From: Plazaster borealis
Taxonomy: Eukaryota > Echinodermata > Asteroidea > Forcipulatida > Labidiasteridae
Assembly: GCA_021014325.1 (NCBI GenBank)
Contig: CM037470.1
Location: forward strand, 2,604,001-2,668,000
Length of the DNA: 64,000 nt
Reading direction: 5' to 3'
The notes beneath the pieces are model-generated. The model did not search any database. It was not told the DNA's origin and saw nothing but the letters and a program-made list of their open reading frames with translations. Positions 8,401-19,200 of the stretch are shown piece by piece. A program made the translations under genes and the position numbers. Numbering within the stretch: position 1 is the first letter of the stretch; each line of letters starts with the position of its first letter.

Positions 8401-11058
8401 ATCCCATAAGCATGATCGGTTTACTAGTACAGCCCTCAGTCCAACACCATTCAGTAACTCAACACCCAAACAGTTAGACTCTGATTATGGTGGTATGTCT
8501 GATCCCACCTAAAGCATGATCAGTTTACTAGTGCAGTCCTCAGTCCAACACCATTCAGTAACTCAACACCCAAACTGTTGGACTCTGATTATGGACTCTC
8601 ACACAACAGATTAAGCCAAAATTTTCACAGGTTTTTTGTTCCATGTATACCATGTGGATCACACAAAACATAGCCATTCTGTGACTATTTTGTCAACTCT
8701 ACCAATCCTGTATAATGCCTTTAAAGGCAGGGTATATTTTTGTAACTGTCAAAGTCCAGTATCCTCACTTGGTGTATCCAAAACATTATGCATAAAATAA
8801 CAAACCTGTGAAAATTCAGACTCAATCAGTCATCAAGGTTGTGAAAGAAAAAGACCACCCTTGTTCCATAGAATTGTGTGCTTTCAGATACCTGAGAAAG
8901 GCTTCATACTTTCTCAGATTCAAATTTTTAGGTGAAAATTACCCCTTTCTCTAAAACTACACTACTTCAAAGGGAGTCGTTTCTCACAATGTTTTATACT
9001 ATCAACAGCTCTACAGTGCTCATAACCAAGTAAGTTTTTATGGTGATTAATTTGAGTAGTAATTACACAAAGTACACCCTGCCTTTAGGCAAATCAGCAA
9101 ACCGGTTTGTATCCACCCCCACCCCCACCCGAAGGAAATGCCAGTCAGCAAATTGGCTTCTGTACGTGCCCTCCCGGAGAAACAAAATTTCCCTGGTATG
9201 CCGCAGCCCGATTCAAGGGTCCACTTACTCTCGACTCGTACAAGTACGAGGGTTTCCCGCTCCTTTAGTACCTCATTTGCATACCGCAGTGGAGTCTCCC
9301 AGAGATGTTTCACATTCCCTTCGTTGTCCGAAAGGTCAACGTCCACTAAAACAAACAAAACATGAATATTTATCACGACAACATGTAAACCTTGAAAAGC
9401 ACTTTGAATGGAGCATTTTTTGGTCTCGAATAAAAAACACCTACTATCAAAGGCGTTGGGAGTGCACGAGGGATAAGATGATTTGTAAAAATAAAAAGTG
9501 CTTCTACAGATTAACAATTTTAACATCATGCCTTCCAACCCTCCTGCAACCTCCCTAAGTTTCTGACAATTTATGCCACTGTCCTGGACACCTTACTCCC
9601 ATCAACAGCCACATGGTTCACGCAGTTTTTGAATCAATCACATCAAGAATCTCTTGTGGGTTCGAATCCCACTCAAGTAGACAGTGTCACACATCAGTGT
9701 ACGGTTTAAACTAACATTTATTCTTTACTCCGATGCAATTATTACATCTATTATTGTCTACGTAGCAAGTAGCAACATAGAGAAAGGACAGAGAAGGAAC
9801 TCTCTATGGTAGCAAGGACATTTTGTTGTAGATTTCTGGGGTCATGGGTTCGAATCCTACGCGATTGGCCTTTGAATTCACTCATCGGTATAAGGGTAAA
9901 ACCAAAATAAAATAAATAAAATGTATTAAATCACTACCCTCTCATCTATACTCCTGGGCGATGGGAAGCAATTAATGGTTACATGTCTCGCTCAAGGACA
10001 CAAGCATCATGACCAGGATTTGTTTGAACCCACACTCTGATGACTCAAGACGCCAGAACTTGAGTCTGATGTGTTAGAATGCTAAGCTATTACACTTTAT
10101 GATTGTAGGCTTACCGTCTTCTGCACAATTGCATCTCTGCTTTATGTTCTCCAAAAGCAGCAACGTCCGGCAGTTCGGGTTAAACAGCGCTTCCTCCTTC
10201 TCTGCAGTCGGACAAGAAAACAAAACATAAACATTTTTTACCTTGTTTTTTTTTCCCTGGTGGAAAGTAGTTCATTGGTTACTTACATTGCAATAGTAAT
10301 AACTAGTTTTTATAATACTATATCACATTTTACAATAATGTATCAATGCACTTTACATTAGTGCCCTAGTTATCGGGCCAATTACCTCCCCCCCCCCCCC
10401 CCCCGTAATCTTTCTCAGCTCCCGCTGTGGAGTGAATTACAGCCCTGAATGACAGTTTTCTGTATACTTTTTCAAAACAGAATAAGACTGTAATATACAT
10501 TTATATGGTATATATTTTTTATAAATGTTTACACAATTTGTATCCAATAATTACAACAATATTGTTTAAAGGTGTTGTACCCGTTTGGTAATGACTCAAA
10601 ACAAATATTAGCATAAAAACTTACTTTGTAACAAGCAATGGAGAGCTGTTGATTGTATAAAATATTGTAGGAAATGACTCCCTCTGAAGTAACGTAGTTT
10701 TTGAGAAAGAGGCAATTTCTCACAAAAATAATAAAAACTTCTTGCAATAAGTTTTTATTCCTATCTGAAAGCACACAAATTTGTACAACAAGGGTGTTTT
10801 TTCTTTCATCATTTTCTTGCAACTTCGATGACCAATTGAGCCCAAATTTTCACAGGCTTGTTATTCTATGCATATGTTGGGATACACCAAGTGAGAACAC
10901 CGTCTTTGACAATATTACCAAACGTGTTCAGTGCCTTTAATATAAATTCATGGTATATAAATGTTCCCACTATTTATTTCCAATAATTACAACAATATTG
11001 TTTAAATGAAAGTACCATGTTAATAAAACTTACCTCCGAATCGCACCGTAATGAACAT
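5255..11058 (-). CDS. CXorf65/C22orf15-like protein, complete five-exon gene
   Basis: Five minus-strand exons (11058-11034, 10201-10115, 9345-9229, 7943-7869, 5400-5255) join in one frame to 450 bases, 149 residues plus stop. All four introns are phase 1 with consensus donors. The product opens MFITVRFG, followed by FNPNC and LLLLENIKQRC, then DVDLSDNEGNVKHL, LRYANEVL and LVLVRVE, then a segment with KPHYIPLLNDI and IDAAFLG, and a Lys/Arg/Ser-rich tail. The order (an FxxNxNC start, a LLLLExI helix, a DLxDxxGxxK turn, YAxxxL, then VRVE) is the pattern I recall for the vertebrate CXorf65 and C22orf15 proteins, whose function is unknown. It looks like a small intracellular ubiquitin-like-sized domain with a basic tail. 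It has no signal peptide or membrane segment. It is divergent from the giant gene to its right. Confidence 0.8.
5456..6500 (+). mobile_element. tRNA-derived SINE, split by a nested element
   Basis: The head at 5456-5546 reads gtgtcgtggccgagc with ctctggtgtttctgatcag and gtgggttcc, a Leu/Ser-tRNA-like A and B box region shared with 21127, 24763, 41770 and 58250. The body resumes at 6318 with gcaagatactttaccat and ttcttcggatgagacatta, and ends near 6500. The two halves flank a 771-bp insertion. It lies in intron 4 of the CXorf65-like gene. Confidence 0.65.
5543..6321. mobile_element. piggyBac-like nonautonomous element (MITE) with TTAA target site
   Basis: TTAA at 5543-5546 is followed by CCCTAAC, and TTAA at 6318-6321 is preceded by GTTAGGG, so the ends are inverted (CCCTAAC/GTTAGGG). 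A second inverted pair lies further in (ccaaatccatcaaaatcaat against a subterminal attgattttggcggatttgg). TTAA duplication and CCC-type ends are hallmarks of the piggyBac superfamily. The interior is degenerate copies of a gttgattttgatggattc-like motif without a transposase frame. Confidence 0.65.
7190..7575. repeat. Minisatellite with CCACA/TGTGG inverted motifs
   Basis: About three degenerate units of roughly 113-122 bp each carry several taccaca and tgtggta words, including a recurrent catgtcatgtggtattactg (near 7302, 7415, 7537). It lies in intron 4 of the CXorf65-like gene. Confidence 0.6.
7869..7943 (-). CDS. CXorf65-like exon 4
   Basis: 75 bp, acceptor actgtgtag and donor gtaaga, phase 1 to phase 1. 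It encodes NEGTQKPHYIPLLNDIQAID followed by AAFLG, matching the position of the conserved proline-leucine-leucine segment before the variable C-terminus. Confidence 0.72.
8060..8600. repeat. ~101-104-bp tandem repeat, about five copies
   Basis: The unit begins ctctgattatggtggtatgc, with cctgatccca, agcatgatcggtttactagt and cctcagtccaacacca. Unit starts lie near 8075, 8179, 8279, 8380, 8481 and 8585. It is in intron 3 of the CXorf65-like gene. Confidence 0.75.
8709..9092 (-). mobile_element. TTAAAGGCA-ended MITE, reverse copy
   Basis: This is the reverse-orientation member of a ~375-bp family with ends ttaaaggca/tgcctttaa and interior words accaagtaagtttttatg and gggagtcgtttctcacaat. Related copies lie at 10566-10940, 14160-14538, 35193-35569 and 47885-48209. 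Confidence 0.65.
9229..9345 (-). CDS. CXorf65-like exon 3
   Basis: 117 bp, phase 1 to phase 1, with a pyrimidine-rich acceptor (gtttgttttag) and consensus donor gtaagt. It encodes DVDLSDNEGNVKHLWETP, then LRYANEVLKERETLVLVRVE. A 163-codon minus-strand frame runs through the exon. Only this spliced part fits the family. Confidence 0.8.
9950..10095 (-). repeat. tRNA-like SINE fragment (reverse)
   Basis: Reverse-oriented gctcaaggacacaagcatca, followed by a B-box-like tgaacccacactctgat and a cttgagtctgatg tail. It belongs to the same SINE family as 5456. Confidence 0.5.
10115..10201 (-). CDS. CXorf65-like exon 2
   Basis: It runs from acceptor ctgcag to donor gtaagc, phase 1 to phase 1, 87 bp. 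It encodes EKEEALFNPNCRTLLLLE, then NIKQRCNCAED. The FxPNC and LLLLE motifs are the clearest family signature. Confidence 0.8.
10566..10940 (+). mobile_element. TTAAAGGCA-ended MITE copy
   Basis: It starts ttaaaggtgttgtacccg and ends gtgttcagtgcctttaa. The interior includes gcaatggagagctgttgat, gactccctctgaagtaacgt and cattttcttgcaacttcgat, shared with four other copies in the window. It sits in intron 1 of the CXorf65-like gene. Confidence 0.75.
11034..11058 (-). CDS. CXorf65-like exon 1 (start, 8 codons)
   Basis: A short first coding exon reads ATG then FITVRFG, and the first base of the next codon precedes a consensus gtaagt donor. It is short enough that ORF-based gene finding would miss it. 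It is accepted because the residues fit the expected family N-terminus and the phase matches exon 2. Confidence 0.75.
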
Positions 11059-11933
11059 TTGTACTAGAGGAATTGTTCAGACTGGCTGGGAAGCTATTTC
11101 ATGAGGAGTACGATCTGCTACTGTTTAATTAAACAATTGTCAAGTCCTTTCTGTTTAGAATGGGGTTCACAAGACTGTGCACGAAGATGTCAAAATACCT
11201 TCCATGGTAGTCGTTTATGTCCAAACCACATTAATAATCAGGTGGATTTAGTTGAACTGCGAAGATCGGACGGTGTTTCGTCTACAACAAAATGCAGATG
11301 ACACAATCGGAATCCAACTGTCACTGCCTCGTTATAACTAAACTAGTAAATTAATATAATAGGCACATTCTTAATAATGTACGTCTTTTTTTCTCCGAAT
11401 TCCTCCAGCACACCAACTCAAATACACAGTAATTGTATGGGTCTTTCAGCACACATTGAATTGATATCCTGTCTGCGACATTTCGCTATTGTTGTACTTT
11501 ATTCCTCTATCGATCCACAGCCCAGTGTGTGATTACATTGCATAGTGTACACAAAAGCCAGTGCCTAGAAACGGAACACAACCGCACGGGCAAAGGTCAC
11601 AATACAAAAATTATCCCTGCTTAAGTATGACAGGTGCATTGGCGTTTGAGACCGTTAAATGGTGTGAGCGCCCTCTAGAAAGAAATAGTATCAACTTCCC
11701 GGTTGTTGTTTTTTTCTTTTTTCTTTTTAGGTGTTATGGAGAAGCTTAGTGGCAATGCATCAATCCTAAACACGATTTATTATAATATTGTGTTTACGAA
11801 TCGTCTTTTCTTTCCCTCTGTCTTCTTCTAACTTGAGGGGGAAGTAAAATAACTGTACGATCTCTCTTTGGACAAATTTTTCATGGCCCAATACATCAAG
11901 TTGAAGGGAAACTAACTCGCTGGGTAAATTTCT

Positions 11934-12060
11934 AAATAATTTGGGGTTGAACAAATAAAAATTGACTATGAGCGGGATTTGAACCAACGACCTCCTGTTT
12001 AACGTGGTTCAAATGCCGCTCTTGTAAATTTGTCTTTGTTCAACCCCCAAATTATTTATT
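11934..12060. repeat. Inverted pair of tRNA-like SINE pieces
   Basis: The left end aataatttggggttgaacaa and the right end ttgttcaacccccaaattat are inverted copies. Between them lie gagcgggatttgaacc and aatgccgctc, tRNA-derived box remnants. Related copies are at 17468, 25369, 37542 and 45840. Confidence 0.6.
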
Positions 12061-12875
12061 ATCACAATCTACACGGAGGCTCCAACAAATTCTGGAACCC
12101 CCAAATTTCAATTCACCAGTCGTCAATAGACACCGCGGTCCCTTCCAAGATCACTCCACATCAATTTCACGAGGAGTCAAATAATTTTCTCCTGAACCCA
12201 CACAGGCATGATACTTTTGTTGTTGTACAGGCCCGCAGTTAGGCATTTTTCTCTCAAAAAAATTGAAATCATTTAGGTGTTTGCGTGGGGGAGGGGGATG
12301 AGGGTGGAGGCAATTTCCCTTTGTTTTTGCCTCCGGTCTTGAAAAGGTGCCCACTCTAGAAGGAGGTTCATTTCATTGTGCCCCGTCTTCTTTTGCAGTT
12401 GTGTTGGTTTTTGCGCCATCTATTAATACATATCACAGAACAAAATGTAATTGGCCATGATAAATACAAAAAAGGGAAAGTTGCACAACAAATTCATCTA
12501 GGGCCTATCACACATTATTGTCGTATCATCTTAGACCGTGCCCAATTCCAATTTCACCATTGGTAATGCAATACATCGATTGAATAAAAATATACAGAAC
12601 CAATCGATGATAAAATCCCTACTTTATCACAACAGTTAGATTTTCATTGTTACCCAATACTTGACATTTTTTTGTAAGTTGTTGATTTTGCCACCCTGTT
12701 CACTACCTCTATGGTTCAAGACACAGTCCTTACGTTTGTGTGCGCGAGATAGCGTGGTGGAACCATAACGACAATGACGTAACCTGTGACCCCCTAAGCT
12801 ATTCAAAATAGTTCATTGACTAATTGGTGCGAAAGTTGTGCAAGTTTTTTTTAAAACCACCTCACTAAACGGAAC

Positions 12876-12885
12876 TTTTATATAC
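12876..12885 (+). promoter_or_regulatory. Possible TATA box of the giant gene
   Basis: The stretch ttttatatac lies about 265 bp before the chosen start codon and about 150 bp before an upstream in-frame ATG. Position and sequence are plausible, but nothing else confirms it. Confidence 0.2.
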
Positions 12886-13141
12886 AAAATCATCGCAGGA
12901 CGATGGATATTTGTCACAGAAATGGAGCCAAGATGAACTGAACACTCGTGGATATTATAAGTGAAACGTAGAGAGGTTTTATAACTCTCTGAAACTCAAA
13001 AAAACTGTTCAGTGGGCCACCCTAAATATGGACCCCAACAACCACGTTGGAGCGGGCGCCAAAGGCCTGCGGTATACCGTGAGAAACACGGTACCGTCCC
13101 TCACAAATTCGCATAGAAAGTGTAAACTTTCTTCACTGCAA

Positions 13142-13211
13142 ATGAGCCTATTTTGGAAGATATTTGTCGTTTTGATGGTGTATGGAGCTGTAGCAACTGG
13201 TGGAGTGGATG
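13142..13211 (+). CDS. giant gene exon 1: signal peptide
   Basis: Residues 1-23, ending in phase 1 at gtgagt. The hydrophobic core FVVLMVYGAVA is followed by TGGVDG, a plausible cleavage region. The ATG at 13028, in frame, would add 38 polar residues. Confidence 0.8.
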
Positions 13212-16200
13212 GTGAGTTACTGTTATGGGAGAAAATACGGCATTTTATGACGAAATTAATTGAAATTAGGTCGTCGTGTTGCGTGATGACATTGAATTGA
13301 ACAAAATAAAAATGTCAAAACTCAAATCGTTAAAAAGCTGTTTGTATACAGACAAGAGGTGGTGCTCACAAACAACACTATTCCACGGAGGCTCATGCAC
13401 TGACACTGTGCTTCGTTTTGTTCATTTTTTTGTGGCTGTGGTTCAATCAACTGGGCCGGTCATTTGTTGCAATTTTGTGTTTTTAGAGTAAATTGTAATA
13501 AATATATAGTATAAAAATGAAGTGCCAGAAGAATCAATGTGGCACCGCAGCCCAAAACTTGAAACAGGTCAACTCGTACCTAAGTCAACTCATACCCCAA
13601 ATGCAAAATCAGCACCCAACTTGTACCCGGGTTAACTCGTACTCACGTTAACTCATGGAAAAATTTCCGTGTCCGTATCCGGCCACCACTTGTAACTACA
13701 AAGGCAATATCTCATTGATTAAATTAATAAGATACTATTTTAATTCATAAATAATAAATGAAAAAGTGGTGGCCGGATGCAGAAGTTTTTCCTAACTCAT
13801 ACCTGAGTCAACTTGTACTGTCTACTCTAATTGATTGATAGTGATAAATAATTTTATTTAAACAATTTTGCTTGCTGTACATACGCTAATTTTGTTTTAT
13901 AAATAACATTTTGACATTTTGGGTTGCCATAGACTATGTTGTGTTGTATTGTAGTACTTTTATGTAAAAATGTAAATTAAATCTCAGGTAGTCCCATAAA
14001 TATTGCCAATCCCCGTTCTTCATTTTATAAACTGATCTCCATTATTCAGTAGAGCTCTTTGCACTCGTCATAACAAAATTTCAAATATTGTTAGTCTAAA
14101 AAAGCAAAATTAAACACAATATTTATAAAATCTGACTGTTTTTATGGACAAAAGTAATGTTTAAAGGCACTGTTCACGTTTGGTAATTACTCAAAATATT
14201 ATTAGCATAAAAACTTACTTGGTAACGAGCAACGGAGAGCTGTTGAATGATAGTATACAACATTGTGAGAAACGACTCCCTCTGAAGTAACGTAGTTTTT
14301 AAAAAAGAGGTAATTTCTCACAAAAATATTAAAAGACTTTAGGCAAGAAGCCTTTTGCAGGTATCTGAAAGCACACAAATTTGTACAACATGGGTGTTTT
14401 TTCTTTCATCATTTTCTTGCAACTTTGATGACCAATTGAGCCCAAATTTTCACAAGCTTGTTATTTTATGCATACATGTTGGGAATGGGATACACCAAGT
14501 GAGAATACTGGTCTTTGACAATTACCTGTGCCTTTAAAAAGGTAGAGTCAGGGTCACACATATATTGTTTTTTGTGAACGTAATGTTGATTTATGCCACA
14601 TAATCAATAAATACAATAAAAGTCACCCCCCATGTGAAAAGTCATGTTTCAGGTGAATAGAGTGTTTAGGCCTCTTTGCTGAAAAATCAGCAATTCAAAA
14701 ACTGGTATTTTCATCAAGAACGTCAAATCCATCCGTGTTTGTTTCTATTGTAGAATTTGAAAACTCACATGTTGGGAGTATGATCAGAAAAATGTCCTGA
14801 TCGGACTGCCACTTTCTCATTCACAAGGCCCATCCCAAAGTATTGTACATGTACCAAGATATGATCAAATGTTTTGTTCATTATGAGTGTATACATGTAT
14901 GTGAACGTGTGCGAATGCGGTCAGAAAAACAACTTTCCCGCTTACAAATCAGAGTTGTTACACTTTGCCGGTTAGAATTCTCCCTTGCTCCCCCCAAACC
15001 CCCCCACCCCCCCCCCCCCAAAAAAAAGGGGAACAAAAAATATGCACAAATGAATGGTTCAATGTTTTTCATTAAATAGCCCCAAAATTATGTCCCCTGC
15101 GCTTTATTTGCTAGGGTTAGGATTAGAGGGTAGGATTAGGAAAATCCACAAAGGTTGTCAGAACATCTATGGGGTGTCGAAACATAGGGGTGTCAAAACA
15201 TAGGGGTGTAACCAAAGATGGTCAATGTTGGAAAATGGAAAAACTTCCCTTGAAATCCATGTTTGGAAACATTGAAAACAGTGTATGGGAGTTTTCACTA
15301 TTTTCTTGTGACTCTGACGACTGAATGGATGTTGGGTCACACAAAGTGCGGATACTGGTCTTTAAAAAAACCCAAAAGTTGTGTACAGACTATTTGGAGT
15401 GAGTTCTTCCGCGGCAGTGTAGTTATTAACGAGAAGTCCCCCCGATCCACATAGTGAAAGTAGTAGTCCCGCCCAATTTCCTACCTCCCGCCCAGGTATT
15501 AGTTAATAAGCAGGACAGTTCTTTTCAGAACTGAGAAGTCTCCCGAATTCCGAATATTCTACTCTGCGGCAGTAGAATATAAAGCAAGACAAGTTCTCTA
15601 AGAACAAAATCTACCTACAGCTGTAGCATGCAGACGGTGTTACCGCAAACCAAATATATCTTGATACCTCACCATGCAAAGCCTCAAATCCTATATTATT
15701 TACAGACTGTTGTTAGACATTAGACAAAATGAAAAATATATTTATATTTTTTTTTCTCCGTCTGTCCAGGCGTGTGTGAATGCAACAGTGATGACTGTAC
15801 GGCAGGATGTAATGCAGGGAGCTACTGGGACAGCAATGCTACTGCCTGCATAGAGTGCTCTGCCGGATACTAGTAAGTTTGAAGATAACATAATGGCTTA
15901 GCCTTCGTGATTCTGCTAAAGTGCTGAAAAACCTTTTAAAATTTTTAACAGACTCTTGCTATTTTTGCATTCTGACAAAACAATTAGTTACTTGGTGGAA
16001 TGTTCTGCCCTTTGAACAGCATTTTGAAAGCTGATCAGGATTAACTTCTCCCGAGGATTTTTCAAAACTTTTGGGCATTCTGGACCCCAAATTTTGGATG
16101 TTTGGCAGAAGCACGCTGAATTGAACGAAGGTCTTCGGAATGTTTTCTACTCGGTGTTTATCTTGTTTTTAAAAGCCCTAAACTGTGCAATCTGGAGCAT

Positions 16201-19200
16201 TCTATGGTTTTCTCTTTGTGGAAAAATAAAAAATATTATTTTATTTTGTTGCGTATCGTCTGAAATTTTGAGCATATCACTCCGATACGCTAGCTTGTGC
16301 ATGGGGAGAACCCTGCCGATACAATAGCAGGCCTGGAATTACACAGAGGCCATGGAGGTATGGCCTCTGTTGCACTTATCTTGGCCTTGGTGCCCATTCA
16401 AAACTTCCCCATTATACATTTACTTTAATATCTTCGATGTGGAAAGATGTAATACGAAATACTGTTGTTAAAAGCATGATTCAAAAAATGTTTTACATAG
16501 CATTAATTTTTCCCAGGAAACAGAAACGTAGCAAGCTTGAAAAGAACATTGGGCGTCTGTAGTGGGGTTAAAATTGCCTAGGAATTTCCTGTGGTTTTAT
16601 TTGATGGAAATTGTCTCTATTGCCGTGAAAAGGGCTTATTTGAGTTTAATGGCATCCAGTAAAAAGAATTGACTTCCAGCAGGGGCACTTTTCTCTGACA
16701 CTTGGCACTGATGTTACAGTGAACTCTCTCTTATGTAACAAGGTCGCGTGGACTGGCCAAATTACCTCTTTTTACACATGTTATTACAGGAACATTGTTA
16801 TAAAATAAGAGGACAGCAACAAAAAAACCTAAAAAAATTACAAAGCAGAGTTGAGATTCAGGACTTCTGAATCTGATTTTTATTTAAAAGTACAACCTCT
16901 TTATAACACTAACAGTGCTCTTTTATAAGGTCAAATTACTGGCCAAATTACCTCTTTGTAAGAGGATTGAGGCATGTTGTTTATGTAATTATAGGACAGC
17001 GGAAAAAAACCCACCACCCCCCAAAAAAAACAGAAGTTATGAGATTCAGGACTTCAGAATTAGATTATTATTTAAAAGCACTGAAATCTCTTTATAACAT
17101 GTATTAACAGTGCTCTTTTATTAAGGTCAAATTACTGGTCAAATTACCTCTTTGTAAGAGGATTGAGGCAATAGCCTCTGTTGCCCAGGGCCCAATTTCA
17201 TAGAGCCGCTTTCAAGCACAAAAAGTAGAAATTTGTTTTAAAAGCAATATTTGCTGGTTAAGCTGCTTTATGAAATTGGTCCCAGGTCTTAGCCTTGGTG
17301 CCCCTTCAGCTCAACAGTTTCCCATTGATAGACTTATAAAATTTGTAATGGAAGTGCCCTTTCAAAAATGAAAACGGCCTTGCCCTCTCAGAGATGAATA
17401 AATCCAAGCCTGAAAATTACCCCAGAACAAAGATATTTACAAAAAAATAGGGAGATTGTTAACAGAGGACTACATGTAGGTAGCTCAGTTGGTAGAATGA
17501 TAGAGCATCGGCACGTTAATCAGGAGGTTGTTCAAGTGCCGCTCCAGTAAAATTTTCTTTGCTCAACACAAAATTATTTAAAAAATCACCCAGTCAGTTG
17601 TGGTTTATAACTTGGTATTATATTTGTCATGACAACAAATGTGTACCTTCAAAGTTCATCTTTAATTAATGTAAGTAAGGTACAAATTCCGTGACGATAA
17701 CATTCAATCATGGAGCTGATTCAATGTACATGTACACTTCATTACCTATTGACAGCATTTCACATTAAGCCGGATCTAACCGGCCTGCCATCAAAATGAG
17801 GTCTCTTATCTACATCCACAAGCCCAACCCTCACACTCTGGCTGTTACCTAGCAACCCACTCAAACCAAAGTTGTGTTCAAACAGTCCCCATGGTTACCG
17901 ATCAACATGCAATTGAGACACAGCGGATCGTGACAATGTTCTTGGTTGGAGGGCTTTGTGTTGATCCAGTGGACCGAGCCCTTGTGTTGGAGAAACAAAA
18001 TTACTAATCTCTTGTGGCGGAGCTTCTGTGGAACTGATGGAACTAATGCAGTAGGCAAACAATGCAATGTACATGGTTCAACAAGTCCAAAGATTTGTCC
18101 ATTGGTTAGACCTATGATGGCAATTCATGCAGATTTAGTTAGCAATGATCAATGTGGTGATTATATTTTGGCTATTTCAGGGGATTTCCCTCTCAAAGGA
18201 GGTGTACTTTATAACAAATAAAATTGACATAAAAAGCACAGGATAATTGTAAAATTTTATGAAATTTATTAGTTGCAATCTGAAAACTCTGCTGCCTGTT
18301 TGATAAAGTTCATATCAGCGCCAGTTTTACAGAAAAAACATTTGTACTTTGGGGTTGATGAACAAAGAAAAAAGGACTTGAATCTTCGACCTCTGGATTA
18401 ACGTGAGTCTATAAACTGAGGCTATCTAGCCCTGATATTGGCAGTCTTTCAAAACAAATTTCCATCAGAAATTTACATGTACCAAAATCAGTGAAATATC
18501 ATTTTACTGTTGGTTATTTTGATTGCCACAATCAAAAATGTTTAATTGCACAAATATCCTTAAAAATTAGATCACCTAAAAGTTTGGTGAAATTTTCACT
18601 GGTTGGTTGGATGGTGTGTTTACACTAATTGAAAATGGATGGATATAAATGTAGAACTCTCCAGAAAATTGTAAAAGATGTGGACCAGTGAAAAAGCTGC
18701 AGACTATTGAAATGACAAACTAACTTGTCTCGCTAACTTGTCTCATCCAGCCACTGAAACAGTTAAGGACAAACCCTGGAAAAAGACTGCTTGCTTGGAT
18801 GCCCTTTATCATCTCTGAAGTCTCCCATTTGTGAGTTTTCTCCTGCCAAACTCCATCTGTTGGCATTTTCATACACTGCACAGAGAAGAAAACAAGTGGC
18901 CTAAACTTTAAAAGCTTCGCTGCTAACACTAACAGCAACCACACAAACAAAAGACCCAACTTTAGGTCAACAAACAGTCAGCGTATCCTATCTCAACGGC
19001 AGACATGAAAGTCAATCCATACAATTTAAGGACCTAACAAATGTACTCCCTCTCACAAAAAAGGACCAAAAGCAAATTATATAAAATAGGCAATTAGTTT
19101 GAGGCAATCTCCTGGAAGAGATGCATTCACCTGTTGAGGTTTCATGTTTTGTTTATATAACATTACTAGTCAGTTTACTACAAAAATACATGGTTAGCTT

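Larger units (their letters stand above)
11059..13027. other. Divergent intergenic interval
   Basis: It separates the start codon of the CXorf65-like gene from the giant gene's first exon, so it should hold both promoters. It contains an inverted pair of SINE pieces (11934-12060) and a TATA-like stretch near 12876. No further coding signal is seen. Confidence 0.55.
13212..15769. other. Intron 1 of the giant gene
   Basis: It contains an inverted repeat of gtggtggccggat (13672-13780 region) with repeated aactcgtac/aactcatacc words at 13575-13815, a TTAAAGGCA MITE (14160-14538), a C-run and A-run at 14995-15027, and a dispersed repeat at 15410-15690. No coding signal. Confidence 0.6.

Noticed and set aside
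9040..9558. Plus-strand open frame of about 170 codons and a minus-strand frame of 163 codons over the same place
   Set aside because: Only 9345-9229 on the minus strand has good splice sites and family residues. The rest of both frames has no motif and includes repeat sequence.
13028..13141. Upstream in-frame ATG as the start of the giant protein
   Set aside because: It would place 38 polar residues before the signal peptide. The ATG at 13142 gives a normal signal peptide. The upstream ATG remains possible as an alternative.
17946..18221. Plus-strand 91-codon frame in intron 2
   Set aside because: No signal, domain, splice or codon support. It overlaps an opposite frame of similar length, typical of chance.
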